A stretch of 64,000 nucleotides of DNA from an uncultured Collinsella sp. (GTDB taxonomy: Bacteria > Actinomycetota > Coriobacteriia > Coriobacteriales > Coriobacteriaceae), in assembly GCA_900541875.1 (NCBI GenBank), contig UQLF01000006.1, positions 36,022 to 100,021 on the forward strand, given 5' to 3'. Shown piece by piece: positions 34,227 to 43,800 of the stretch (the stretch's first letter is position 1; every line of letters begins with the position of its first letter). The position numbers and the translations under genes were made by a program. The notes under the pieces are model-generated. The model had not been told where the DNA came from. It ran no database searches and worked only from the letters and a program-made list of their open reading frames with translations.

Positions 34227-35479
34227 TGGCCTCGACTGACATCAAAACGACTGATGCACTCGTTGAAGAGACTCTGCACATGGCTGAGAGTCTTGAAAGG
34301 CCACTTCGCTATGTGCAGTTGAACAGCTTCTACAATGGATCGACAGGCGCCATTATGCGCGGACTTCATTCTCAGCTTTCTTCACGCGGGGTCGACTCCT
34401 ATTGCTTTTGGGGAAGGCGACATGAAAGCATTGACGATCACATGCAGTGCTGTGCCAGCAAGCCCGAGGTATGTCTTCATGGAGCCATGACCCGGCTGCA
34501 TGACCGCATGGGCTTCTACTCCAAGCGCGATACCGCCAAACTATTGAAACGCCTGGACGAAATTGATCCAGATGTCATCCATCTACACAACATCCATGGC
34601 TACTGGGTGAACATTGAAATGCTGTTCGGTTGGCTTGCGACGCACCGTTGTCAAGTCAGATGGACTCTGCATGACTGTTGGGCATTCACTGGCCATTGCG
34701 CATACTTTTCTTATGCGAAGTGCACTCAATGGAAGACCCGTTGCGCACGCTCAAAATCATGCCCACAGTTGGGCACTTATCCCAAGACAATCTCCAAAGC
34801 GAGCTGTGCGAGGAACTTTGAGGACAAGAAACGTATCTTTACGAGCGTGCCGCCCGCGCGAATGACGCTCATAACTCCTTCCCAATGGCTCAGCAACCTT
34901 GTTGAAGAGAGCTTCTTGAAGGACTACCCTGTGGAGGTGCGTCACAACACCATCGACGGGGCCGTGTTTAGGCCGACTCCGAACGACTTTCGCGAGCGAT
35001 ACGGCATTGGCGACAGGTTCATGATTCTCGGCGTTGCGAGCCCCTGGACCGAACGTAAAGGGCTCGGTGACTTCATTCAGCTTGCTGATGAGCTCGACAG
35101 CAAGAAGTACGCGATTGTACTTGTGGGCTTGAGCGAGAAGCAGATAAAGCGGCTCCCGAACGGCATCATAGGCCTCACTCGTACCAATTCACCGCAGGAA
35201 CTCGCTGGCATCTATTCGACCGCTGACGTGTTCTTCAACCCGACGGTCGAGGACAATTTCCCAACGGTGAACCTTGAGGCAGAAGCATGTGGGACGCCCG
35301 TAGTTACATACGACACTGGGGGATGCAAAGAGACGCTGCAGTTAAAGAAATCGCTTTGCTGTACTGATTACAACACTTCACTGATTTCCATAATGTCGTT
35401 AGTAAGAAAATCCAAAGACTGCGTTGTGAACAAAAGAAACGCTTGTACGATAAATACAGGAGAGGTTGATTTCAGATGA
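34226..35479 (+). CDS. GT4-family glycosyltransferase (WcaC-like)
   Basis: 417 residues. The N-terminal Rossmann domain has LRYVQLNSFYNGSTGAIMRG and DVIHLHNIHGYWVNIEML. The C-terminal half has VASPWTERKGLGDFIQLA and the nucleotide-sugar motif VEDNFPTVNLEAEACGTPVV with its two Glu residues. A Cys-rich central stretch (CTQWKTRCARSKSCPQLG) is typical of this WcaC-like group. It adds a sugar to the lipid-linked repeat unit at the cytoplasmic face. The start at 34226 overlaps the capG stop. The last ~40 codons become AT-rich, marking the shift into the next module. Confidence 0.88.
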   Translation: MASTDIKTTDALVEETLHMAESLERPLRYVQLNSFYNGSTGAIMRGLHSQLSSRGVDSYCFWGRRHESIDDHMQCCASKPEVCLHGAMTRLHDRMGFYSKRDTAKLLKRLDEIDPDVIHLHNIHGYWVNIEMLFGWLATHRCQVRWTLHDCWAFTGHCAYFSYAKCTQWKTRCARSKSCPQLGTYPKTISKASCARNFEDKKRIFTSVPPARMTLITPSQWLSNLVEESFLKDYPVEVRHNTIDGAVFRPTPNDFRERYGIGDRFMILGVASPWTERKGLGDFIQLADELDSKKYAIVLVGLSEKQIKRLPNGIIGLTRTNSPQELAGIYSTADVFFNPTVEDNFPTVNLEAEACGTPVVTYDTGGCKETLQLKKSLCCTDYNTSLISIMSLVRKSKDCVVNKRNACTINTGEVDFR

Positions 35480-36726
35480 ACCTCCTTCTTATAGCGGCAG
35501 CTGGAAGCGCAATCTCCTTTACATTTTTCAAGTGGAAGTTATTCGGGCCCGTTGATGTATTTTCTTTAATAACAATTTTAACTTTGTTTTACTATATTAA
35601 AACTATTGTTACGCATGGCAGATCGCTTGCGAGAGGAAATCTCACATCCGTCACTGCGAAGTCATTAGTTATTTTTTGTGTTTTTGGCTTATTTATTGTT
35701 TGTTTAAGCCTAACAAGCTTCTCAACCTTACTGCCTGTTTCAAATTTGGTCTATGATTTGAGCTATATTCCACGACAGGCTTACTACTATTTCTTTATTC
35801 CATTAGTTGTACTTGCTGGAATTACGACAAATGCGGATAGGACACTTCGTTTTATAAAAAAGCACTATAAGGTAATATTTTTATTCGTTTATTGCTCTTT
35901 CGTACTGCAAAATTCTACTTTTGCATTGGGCGTTTCCGCATCGCTTGTCCTTGGTTTCCTTCTACTATTAGGAGATGAAAGGGATAAGGTTGGCTCAGCC
36001 CTTCTGCTGTTAATTCTGGAATTAAGCCCTATTCACGTAGGTGGCGAATCGACACAATTAATCATACGACTCCTTCTTCTTGCCTTTTACTGTTTCAAAG
36101 ATTCGGAATCGCTATATCGTAGAACCCGATTATTTGGATTAATGGGAGTTACAGCTTGCCTTTTGGTTCCACTTATAGTTCCAAGTTTATCGCACTTATT
36201 TGATGCAAACTCTTCCTGGCGTTTATTATATTGGAATGATCAAATGCTTAACCTTGTTCACTCTTATGGGCTTGGTGTGGGCTATGGAACATCTTACGCG
36301 TCACTCAATTTTGTAGGTCCAGTTGGAGCGATTGTTAGTGGACCTTTTGCTCCAGACGCAGAATACTCGTATATGGAAAAGCTGTTTGTCGTCGGGTCGC
36401 ACAATAGCTTTGTGGCCGTGGCGTTTAGAACGGGAGTCGTTGGCATCGCATCGCTACTTGCTGCAATTTTTTCCCAATCACAACGAGACTTATATGCAAG
36501 CAGTGTTTATAATCGCGCGGCATCTTTTGGTTTGATTTCCTCAGTTGTAATGATTTGTTTTAACGTCGGACTGGAAAGCCCCGGGTATTTTTTTGTTTTC
36601 GCCGCATGTATGGCGATCAAGATTGCCATTGAATCGGGTAGCGGACAAATGAGCTGCGGTAATACTCCATTTTGTGCGGAGTTAAATTCACGATCAAATC
36701 GAACATGGAATAATTCGATTGGCTGA
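35476..36726 (+). CDS. Wzy-like polysaccharide polymerase
   Basis: 416 residues, about ten hydrophobic segments (for example ALLLLILELSPIHVGG region, LFGLMGVTACLLVPLIVPSL) and a large loop near 270-300 (YGLGVGYGTSYASLNFVG) before a conserved-looking GSHNSFVAVAFRTGVVG. This loop plus SHNSF is characteristic of O-antigen ligase/polymerase proteins. It should polymerise lipid-linked repeat units on the outer face. The start overlaps the previous stop (ATGA). Strongly AT-rich compared with capE-G, suggesting separate acquisition. Confidence 0.8.
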   Translation: MNLLLIAAAGSAISFTFFKWKLFGPVDVFSLITILTLFYYIKTIVTHGRSLARGNLTSVTAKSLVIFCVFGLFIVCLSLTSFSTLLPVSNLVYDLSYIPRQAYYYFFIPLVVLAGITTNADRTLRFIKKHYKVIFLFVYCSFVLQNSTFALGVSASLVLGFLLLLGDERDKVGSALLLLILELSPIHVGGESTQLIIRLLLLAFYCFKDSESLYRRTRLFGLMGVTACLLVPLIVPSLSHLFDANSSWRLLYWNDQMLNLVHSYGLGVGYGTSYASLNFVGPVGAIVSGPFAPDAEYSYMEKLFVVGSHNSFVAVAFRTGVVGIASLLAAIFSQSQRDLYASSVYNRAASFGLISSVVMICFNVGLESPGYFFVFAACMAIKIAIESGSGQMSCGNTPFCAELNSRSNRTWNNSIG

Positions 36727-36732
36727 TGTGGA

Positions 36733-37950
36733 ATGAATACATATATTTTTGTCGCTGAGACCATATATGGTTTAGGCGGAAGTCAAAGGTACATTCTTGA
36801 TAAAGCTAGATGGCTAACCGCGCAAGGATGGGATGTCCACTTTGTATTTAGTTCGCTCGGTGAAGAGGTTCTAGATTTTAGTTGCGTGACTGCCCATCAT
36901 TTCCCACTTTTAATGTGCAGGCCCGCTATTGCTCCAAAACGAACTGTTACGAATTTGATTGAGGAATTAAAAGCGAATCTTAATATGGGTGACCTCGTGG
37001 TGGTCGAATCGAGCTCTTATGACTACGCGTTTTGGGGCGAGCTGATTGCGGAGGAGCTTAAAGCTAAGCATTTAATCTTTGACCTTGACGAAGTACCTCC
37101 GCGATTGAGCAAGGACGAAATAGAGTTCTTTCGCTTTAAGCTTGAGCGCGGTGAACTTGCATGCATCACTACATCATGCCTCAGAAGAGTCTTTCCTGAA
37201 ATGACCGAGCAAGAGCTTTGTCAATACATCTTGGTTGCATATATGGGTGACGCAGTCGAGGATATTCCCTTCGATACTACCAGTCTTCCTGAGGCTGACT
37301 TTAGGATTGGGTTGGTATCAAGGTTAGACAAAAACTTCGTGCCTAATGTGTTCGATGAGGTGGCACGTTTCAGCAGGGATTTTCCAGAACTACGCATCAG
37401 TTTTCTTATCGTAGGAGACACAAACAACGAAGCCCTGTTACATAGTCTTTTCTCTTCTGTTGAGAATATTGACAATCTTGATGTAATACGCTTGGGCTTC
37501 ATGGCCCCCATTCCGCGTAATCTGATCAAAAGCTTCGATCTGGCTGTCGCAAAGTCTGGGTGTGCATGGGCCTGTGCTCGTAATGGAATCCCTACAGCCG
37601 TTTACTCTATGGACACGGATGAAGCAATGGGCATTCTTGGCATAGACTTCGATCACTCTCCTGCACGCTCCGACGGAGAGCCAAAAAATTTGTGTGCCAT
37701 CATCCAATCAGTTCTCATCGATCGTCTCTGCGATGGAAAAGATATCGTAAGTATGTTGCCTTCTGAAGAAGTCAAATTCGATAAGCACTTCAACTTCCTG
37801 AATGCCTCGGTGAAAACAGAGTCTTATTGGGAAGTAAAGAAAATTAGAACCACAGTTCTTAGGCTTTTCACGTCGCTAGCAACGCTCGCGTGCGGAAAAT
37901 ATCCGTTGGATATGGTTTCAAATGTGAAAAGGGTGCTGCGCTTTGTCTAA
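36733..37950 (+). CDS. Glycosyltransferase, GT4-like
   Basis: 405 residues. AETIYGLGGSQRYILDKARWLTAQGWDVHFVF at the N-terminus is a GT-B acceptor-domain start, and IGLVSRLDKNFVPNVFDEVARF near 193-214 begins the C-terminal domain. The usual E-x7-E motif is not obvious; KSGCAWACARNGIPTAVYS occupies its place, so activity or family membership is less certain than for the previous transferase. It is 6 bp from the polymerase gene and overlaps the flippase start. Confidence 0.72.
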   Translation: MNTYIFVAETIYGLGGSQRYILDKARWLTAQGWDVHFVFSSLGEEVLDFSCVTAHHFPLLMCRPAIAPKRTVTNLIEELKANLNMGDLVVVESSSYDYAFWGELIAEELKAKHLIFDLDEVPPRLSKDEIEFFRFKLERGELACITTSCLRRVFPEMTEQELCQYILVAYMGDAVEDIPFDTTSLPEADFRIGLVSRLDKNFVPNVFDEVARFSRDFPELRISFLIVGDTNNEALLHSLFSSVENIDNLDVIRLGFMAPIPRNLIKSFDLAVAKSGCAWACARNGIPTAVYSMDTDEAMGILGIDFDHSPARSDGEPKNLCAIIQSVLIDRLCDGKDIVSMLPSEEVKFDKHFNFLNASVKTESYWEVKKIRTTVLRLFTSLATLACGKYPLDMVSNVKRVLRFV

Positions 37951-39408
37951 TGAATTGGATTCGTTAAAGAGCGCGACTATATCGTCTTTAATTTGGAAAG
38001 TTTTTGAAAAAGGCGGCCGTGCGCTTGTTGAACTTGCCGTGCAAATTGTCATGGCTCGCATTCTTGCTCCCGCAGAATTTGGTGCTCTCGCCATCATGTT
38101 GGTGTTTGTGAATGTTGGCAACGTTATCGTTCAGTCTGGATTGAACACTTCCTTAGTGCAATCCGATTGTATTGATGATACTGACTTATCGACTGTGTTT
38201 TGGCTCAGCTTTGGAACCTCTGCTGCGTTGTTCTTGGTAGTGTTTTTTGCGGCACCTGCAATTGCAAAATTTTATATGATGCCTCAAATTGTTTGGCAGC
38301 TAAGGACTTTAGGTCTCCTTCTCTTGATTACAGCATTTAATTCTGTGCAAGTTGCTGTCGTTCAGCGAGAATTGCAGCTTCGCAAAGTGTTTAATGCCAC
38401 CGTTACCGCCGTGACCATCTCGGGTGCTGCCGGAATTGCTTCCGCCCAAGCCGGCGCGGGTTTATGGGCTTTGGTTCTCCAGCAACTAATCTATCAATTT
38501 GCCAACTGCATTGTTCTTGGATTTCAAGTAAGGTGGTTTCCGCAATTTATATTTGATTGTAAAAAGGCGAGAAAACATTTCAGCTATGGATGGAAATTGC
38601 TTCTTTCAGGGTTGCTCGACACTAGCTACCAATCCTTATCTGACCTCCTCATCGGAAAACAATTCAGCGCTTTAAGTCTTGGGCTAGTCTCACAGGGAAA
38701 GAAATATCCCCAGGCGATTGGCTCTCTGCTCGATGGCGCGATACAGCCTGTAATGTTGTCGGCTGTATCGCGCATGCAAGATGACCCAACAAATGTAAAG
38801 AGACTTGTGCGAAGAGCGTTGAAAACATCGACTTTTCTCATCGTACCCTCAATGACTCTATTTGCCATTGCGGCAAAACCAATAGTGGACATCGTATTAG
38901 GTGAAAAATGGTTGTCCTGCGTGCCATTCCTTCAAATGTACTGCTTTATCTACGCGCTATTACCTATACACACAACCATCTGCAGGCACTTAACGGCATG
39001 GGGCGTTCTGATCTGTTCCTGAAGCTTGAACTTATCAAAAAGGCATATGGTATCTGCTTCATTTTGTTTGCGGCCTTTGTATTAAAGGACGTTTACCTAA
39101 TGGTAGCCATGTATATGATTACCGGCATCATCTCAACTTTTGTTAACGCTTACCCCAATAAGCGCGTTATTGGGTACTCCTATTCTGAGCAATTACGTGA
39201 CATTGCTCCAGCGTTCGTTATTGCCGCCCTCGCAGGAGGACTCGCATTTTTTTGCGGTTCATTTGCCGCCTCGCCTGGAATTCAAATTCTTGCCGAAGTA
39301 GCCGTGATGGCAATTGTCTATGTTGGCATCGCAGGAATTTTTAAACTCGAAGCCTTTGAATACCTCATCAATACCGCCAGGGATTTCTTGGGTGCAAAAC
39401 GTCGTTAA
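37943..39408 (+). pseudogene. Wzx-like polysaccharide flippase, split by a frameshift
   Basis: TTG start overlapping the previous stop. The first frame (359 codons to 39022) gives the PST-family N-terminus ATISSLIWKVFEKGGRALVE, VMARILAPAEFGALA and multiple helices. After PIHTT near 38975 the match continues in another frame as LQALNGMGRSDLFLKLELI and three further helices to TAA at 39406-39408. One missing A in AACCATCTG (38974-38982) would restore PIHTTNLQALNGMG. It would flip lipid-linked repeat units across the membrane. Confidence 0.82.
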
Positions 39409-39483
39409 AGACGTTGCGTCAATACTGTAACCGTTTTAGCCATCGTTCTTTGAAAGCAGCATAGCGAAGGGAAGGTACCTGAT

Positions 39484-40620
39484 ATGGGTAACCGCATTCT
39501 TGTCACACGATCATCCATGCCTCCTATGGAGGAATACTTTGAAGAAGTCGCGCCTCTTTGGAAAAGCCATTGGCTTACCAATATGGGTGTTGAGCATGAG
39601 AAACTTGAGGCTGACCTCAAGGAGCGTTTGGGAATTAACAACCTTGCGTTGTTTACAAACGGTCACAATGCCCTAGAGTGCATCCTCGAGGCCATGGCTC
39701 TTCCGACCGGTGGAGAGGTCATCACTACACCGTTCACCTTTGCCTCTACCACTCACGCTATCGTGCGAAAGGGACTTACTCCCGTGTTTGCCGACGTGAA
39801 TCCCGTGAATCTAACGTTGGATCCCGAAAGCATTGAACGATTAATCACCCCGCGCACCTGCGCCATCGTGCCCGTCCATGTATACGGTAATCTTTGCGAT
39901 GTCGACGCCATCCAGGGGATCGCTGACCGTCACGGACTGAAAGTCATATATGATGCCGCCCACGCCTTCGGCGTCGAGCGCGTGAACGAGGACGGAAGCA
40001 GCGATAGTGCGGCGGCATTCGGCGACGCGTCTATGTTCAGCTTCCATGCGACCAAGGTATTCAACACCATCGAGGGCGGTTGCGTCTGCTTCAAGGATGA
40101 AGATTTGTATCCGCTGCTCAAACAATGGAAGAACTTCGGCATTACAGGTCCCGAGGACGTTGAGTACGTCGGTGGCAATGCCAAGATGAATGAGTTCTGC
40201 GCCGCTATGGGCGTCTGCAATCTTCGTCACCTGGACGCCGAGATCGGCAAGCGCAAGGCCGTTGCTGAGCGTTATTGGGACAACCTTGAAGGCACGGCCG
40301 GCGTGACCGTTTTCCGTCCCGCCAATAACATCCGCCACAACTATGCGTACCTTCCAGTGCTGTTCGATCCGAGCGTCTTCGGCGCCTCGCGCGATGACGT
40401 ATTCGATGCCCTTGACAAGGCTGGCGTCGGCGCACGCAAATACTTCTATCCGCTGGTCAACGATTACGCATGCTATCGAAGCGTGTACTCAAGCGACCGC
40501 ACGCCAGTGGCAAAGAAGGCTGCATCCCAGGTGATCACGCTTCCCATGTACGCCGATTTGACGTTGGAAGACGTTGACCGCATCTGCCATGTCGTTCTCG
40601 ATACCGGAAAGACCATTTAG
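39484..40620 (+). CDS. DegT/DnrJ/EryC1-family sugar aminotransferase
   Basis: 378 residues, pyridoxal phosphate enzyme. NGHNALECILEAM near 60 binds the phosphate, VIYDAAHAFGVE near 154 has the ring-stacking Asp, and FHATKVFNTIEGGCV near 187 has the Schiff-base Lys. It aminates a nucleotide-linked keto sugar. rmlA and rmlB downstream would supply dTDP-4-keto-6-deoxyglucose, a plausible substrate. It is followed 9 bp later by an ATP-grasp gene. Confidence 0.9.
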   Translation: MGNRILVTRSSMPPMEEYFEEVAPLWKSHWLTNMGVEHEKLEADLKERLGINNLALFTNGHNALECILEAMALPTGGEVITTPFTFASTTHAIVRKGLTPVFADVNPVNLTLDPESIERLITPRTCAIVPVHVYGNLCDVDAIQGIADRHGLKVIYDAAHAFGVERVNEDGSSDSAAAFGDASMFSFHATKVFNTIEGGCVCFKDEDLYPLLKQWKNFGITGPEDVEYVGGNAKMNEFCAAMGVCNLRHLDAEIGKRKAVAERYWDNLEGTAGVTVFRPANNIRHNYAYLPVLFDPSVFGASRDDVFDALDKAGVGARKYFYPLVNDYACYRSVYSSDRTPVAKKAASQVITLPMYADLTLEDVDRICHVVLDTGKTI

Positions 40621-40629
40621 GAGATTCCC

Positions 40630-41601
40630 ATGAGCAACGTTCTCGTCACGTCCATCGGGTCGGTTTCCGCCGACATAACCATCAAGTCGCTCAAGAGACT
40701 TGGACATCGCGTCATCGGCGCCGACATCTACCCACGCGAATGGGTAGTGGACGCCTATAACGTCGATGAGTTCTACAGAATTCCATTGGTGAGTGACGCC
40801 GACGCTTACCTCTCCGAAGTCCACGAGATCTGTGAGAATGAGCGCATCGATTACTTCATCCCCCTCATCGACCCCGAGGTGGACCTCCTTAACGAGAGCC
40901 GTGCCTGGTTTGAGGAACACAATGTTACGCTTTGCATATCGACCAAGCGCTCGCTAGACATCATCCGTAACAAGAAGATCCTGCAGGACTTCATCAAATC
41001 TGAAGTCCCCGAGGTCAACGGTATCCCGACTCTCATGGTTGACGCCACGGACAAGCTCCCCTGGGAGTATCCTGTCGTGGTGAAGCCGTATGACGGGCGT
41101 TCCAGTCAGGGCCGAGAGTACATCGGCTCTGACGAGGAGTGGGAGACGTATAAGGAAAAGCGCTCGGGCTCGAAGAGTATCGTGGAGCCGTTTGTGAGCG
41201 GACCCATCGTAATGGTTGAGGTCATACGACAGGAGTCATCGGGAAGGTGCGTCTGTGTCACTCGTCAGGAGCTCGTGAGTACACCCCACGGCTGCGGCAC
41301 GACCGTGCACGTCTATTCCGATCCCGAGCTAGAGAACGCAAGCCGAACTCTCGCCGCGAAGCTCGGCGTTAACGGCTGCGTGAATTTTGAGTACATTAAG
41401 CACGAGGACGGGCGCCATTTCTTCGTCGAATGCAATCCCCGTTACTCAGCCGGTCTCGAATTCTCCTACCTTGCCGGTTACGACTGCATCGCGAACCATC
41501 TCGACTGCTTCGGCAGCCGCATGATCGATGATTTCGAGTTGCGCGCCCCGTTCATTTCCGCTCGCAAGTATGAAGAATACGTTACTTCCATCGAAAGATA
41601 A
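40630..41601 (+). CDS. ATP-grasp family ligase
   Basis: 323 residues. An N-terminal Rossmann-like pre-ATP-grasp domain (NVLVTSIGSVSADITIKSL, DYFIPLIDPEVDLLNE) is followed by the ATP-grasp core: YPVVVKPYDGRSSQG near 148-162, SIVEPFVSGPIVMVEVI, and NFEYIKHEDGRHFFVECNPRYSAG near 254-277 with the metal-binding Glu and Asn. These are CarB-like carboxylate-amine ligases. Next to a sugar aminotransferase it may join an amino acid or other acid to the new amino group. That is inference from position. Confidence 0.82.
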   Translation: MSNVLVTSIGSVSADITIKSLKRLGHRVIGADIYPREWVVDAYNVDEFYRIPLVSDADAYLSEVHEICENERIDYFIPLIDPEVDLLNESRAWFEEHNVTLCISTKRSLDIIRNKKILQDFIKSEVPEVNGIPTLMVDATDKLPWEYPVVVKPYDGRSSQGREYIGSDEEWETYKEKRSGSKSIVEPFVSGPIVMVEVIRQESSGRCVCVTRQELVSTPHGCGTTVHVYSDPELENASRTLAAKLGVNGCVNFEYIKHEDGRHFFVECNPRYSAGLEFSYLAGYDCIANHLDCFGSRMIDDFELRAPFISARKYEEYVTSIER

Positions 41602-41662
41602 TTGTATCTTTTGCTAGGGACGGTATGAGCACGTTCACATTTCATTAAATAACTGGTTTTCG

Positions 41663-41705
41663 GGCTCAGTACGCGGGAGATTCAATACCTCGCGTACTGA
41701 GCCCT
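41663..41705 (+). terminator. Hairpin after the ATP-grasp gene
   Basis: Stem GGGCTCAGTACGCG(G)GAG / CTCGCGTACTGAGCCC with a 9-nt loop, 61 nt past the stop. The T-tail is weak. The rest of the 41602-41869 gap shows no gene; it probably holds the promoter for rmlA. Confidence 0.6.
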
Positions 41706-41869
41706 TCGCTTCAAAACTAAAGCAAATGGCCTAATTCACTAGGATCGCATATCGGCAGCAGATGGATCTATCATCGGTTTTCGATTTCATTCCAACCGGG
41801 AGTAACTGTCGGCTGCTTCGCCTCTATGCCATGCTTGGTCTCGCGGCCTCATATTAGTTAAGGATTTTC

Positions 41870-42757
41870 ATGAAAGGCATCATCCTCGCCGGCGGGTCCG
41901 GCACCCGGCTACATCCCATAACAAAGGCGGTCAGCAAGCAACTGCTACCTATTTACGATAAGCCGCTTGTCTATTATCCGTTAAGCGTCCTGATGCTTGC
42001 GGGCATCCGCGAGGTGCTCGTCATTTCGACGCCGCGTGACCTGCCCGCTTTCAAGGAGCTTTTGGGGGACGGCGCCGAGCTGGGCATGCGGCTTGAATAC
42101 GCCGAACAGGCCGAGCCGCGCGGGCTTGCCGAAGCATTTACCATCGGGCGCGACTTTCTTGCCGGCGAGCCGTGCGCGCTGGTTCTGGGTGACAACATGT
42201 TCCATGGACAGGACCTCACTCGCGTGCTCACGCGGGCAAAGGAGAAAGTGGAGCACCATGGCGGGGCCGTAGTGTTTGGCTACCCCGTGCAGGACGCCAG
42301 GGCCTTCGGTGTGGTGGAGTTCGATCAGAATCATCGTGTGGTTGGCATCGAGGAAAAGCCCGAGGTTCCAAAGTCGAACTACGCAGTACCGGGTCTGTAT
42401 TTCTATGATGGACAAGTCTCCGACATCGCGGCCAACGTTAAACCAAGCGCGCGCGGCGAGCTGGAGATCACGAGCATCAACAATGCCTATCTAGAGCAAG
42501 GTCAACTGTCGGTCGAGCTGATGGGCCGGGGTATGGCGTGGCTGGATACGGGAACCCCCAAGGGGCTTCTTAAAGCCGCGGAATACGTCGAGGCCGTGCA
42601 GAGCCGTCAAGGGTATTACATCGCATGCTTGGAGGAAATCGCCTACCGCCGCGGCTTCATCGACTCCGCCGCGTTGCGCAAACTGGGCGAGGCATTGGAG
42701 AAGACAGCGTACGGCAAGTATCTCCTGAACGTTGCCGACGAGGTAAAGAGAGGGTAA
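41870..42757 (+). CDS. rmlA: Glucose-1-phosphate thymidylyltransferase
   Basis: 295 residues. MKGIILAGGSGTRLHPIT at the start, SKQLLPIYDKPLVYYPLS near 24-41 and VLGDNMFHGQDL near 105 are RmlA signatures; EEKPEVPKSNYAVPGLYFYD lies near 162. It makes dTDP-glucose, the substrate of the next gene 2 bp away. No rmlC or rmlD is found in the window. Confidence 0.96.
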   Translation: MKGIILAGGSGTRLHPITKAVSKQLLPIYDKPLVYYPLSVLMLAGIREVLVISTPRDLPAFKELLGDGAELGMRLEYAEQAEPRGLAEAFTIGRDFLAGEPCALVLGDNMFHGQDLTRVLTRAKEKVEHHGGAVVFGYPVQDARAFGVVEFDQNHRVVGIEEKPEVPKSNYAVPGLYFYDGQVSDIAANVKPSARGELEITSINNAYLEQGQLSVELMGRGMAWLDTGTPKGLLKAAEYVEAVQSRQGYYIACLEEIAYRRGFIDSAALRKLGEALEKTAYGKYLLNVADEVKRG

Positions 42758-42759
42758 GC

Positions 42760-43779
42760 ATGTCTGAGATCTTTGAACCCAAGAACATCATCGTCACTGG
42801 CGGCTGCGGCTTCATCGGCAGCAACTTCGTGCACTACGTCGTGGACAACCACCCGGGCGTCCACGTCACCGTCCTGGACAAGCTGACCTACGCCGGCAAC
42901 CCCGAGAACATCGCCGGGCTGCCCTCCGACCGCGTTGAGCTCGTCGTGGGCGACATCTGCGACGCCGATCTGTTGGACCGCATCGTCCCGGGCCACGACG
43001 CCATCGTGCACTACGCCGCCGAGAGCCACAACGACAACTCCATCGCCGACCCGGAGCCGTTCCTGCGCACCAACGTGGAGGGCACCTTCCGCCTGCTGGA
43101 GGCCGTCCGCAAATACGGCATCCGCTACCACCACGTCTCCACCGACGAGGTCTACGGCGACCTGGCGCTCGACGACCCGGGGAAGTTCACCGAGGAGACG
43201 CCCTACAGGCCCTCCTCGCCGTACAGCTCGACCAAGGCGAGCTCCGACATGCTCGTGCGCGCCTGGACGCGCACCTACGGCCTTCGCGCCACGATCTCCA
43301 ACTGCTCCAACAACTACGGCCCCTACCAGCACGTGGAGAAGTTCATCCCCAGGCAGATCACGAACATCATCGACGGGGTCAAGCCGAAACTCTACGGCAA
43401 GGGCGAGAACGTCCGCGACTGGATCCACACCGAGGACCACTCCAGCGCCGTCTGGGACATCCTGACCAAGGGCCGCACGGGGGAGACCTACCTCATCGGC
43501 GCCGACGGCGAGAGGGACAACATCACCGTGCTCCGCATGATCCTGGAGGCCATGGGAAAGGACCCCGAGGACTTCGACTGGGTCGCTGACCGCCCCGGCC
43601 ACGACCGCCGCTACGCCATCGACTCCACCAAGCTCCAGCGCGAGCTGGGCTGGAGGCCGGCGCACACCGACTTCGCCGAGGGCCTGAAGCAGACCATCGA
43701 CTGGTACGTCGCCAACGAGTCCTGGTGGCGCCCGGCCAAGGAGGCCACCGAGGCCCGCTACCGCGCGCAGGGGCAGTAG
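42760..43779 (+). CDS. rmlB: dTDP-glucose 4,6-dehydratase
   Basis: 339 residues. IIVTGGCGFIGSNFVHYV near 9-26 binds NAD, VSTDEVYGDLAL near 127 carries the Thr-Asp-Glu catalytic set, and YSSTKASSDMLV near 154 carries Tyr-x3-Lys. It produces dTDP-4-keto-6-deoxyglucose. The start at 42760 has AGAGAGGG upstream and follows rmlA by 2 bp; a 45-codon longer frame overlapping rmlA is rejected. Extremely GC-rich third positions like capE-G. Confidence 0.95.
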   Translation: MSEIFEPKNIIVTGGCGFIGSNFVHYVVDNHPGVHVTVLDKLTYAGNPENIAGLPSDRVELVVGDICDADLLDRIVPGHDAIVHYAAESHNDNSIADPEPFLRTNVEGTFRLLEAVRKYGIRYHHVSTDEVYGDLALDDPGKFTEETPYRPSSPYSSTKASSDMLVRAWTRTYGLRATISNCSNNYGPYQHVEKFIPRQITNIIDGVKPKLYGKGENVRDWIHTEDHSSAVWDILTKGRTGETYLIGADGERDNITVLRMILEAMGKDPEDFDWVADRPGHDRRYAIDSTKLQRELGWRPAHTDFAEGLKQTIDWYVANESWWRPAKEATEARYRAQGQ

Positions 43780-43800
43780 ACGAAAGGTTCATTAACAAAT

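Noticed and set aside
38908..39408. Separate 166-residue membrane protein
   Set aside because: It is the C-terminal part of the flippase in a shifted frame, not an independent gene.
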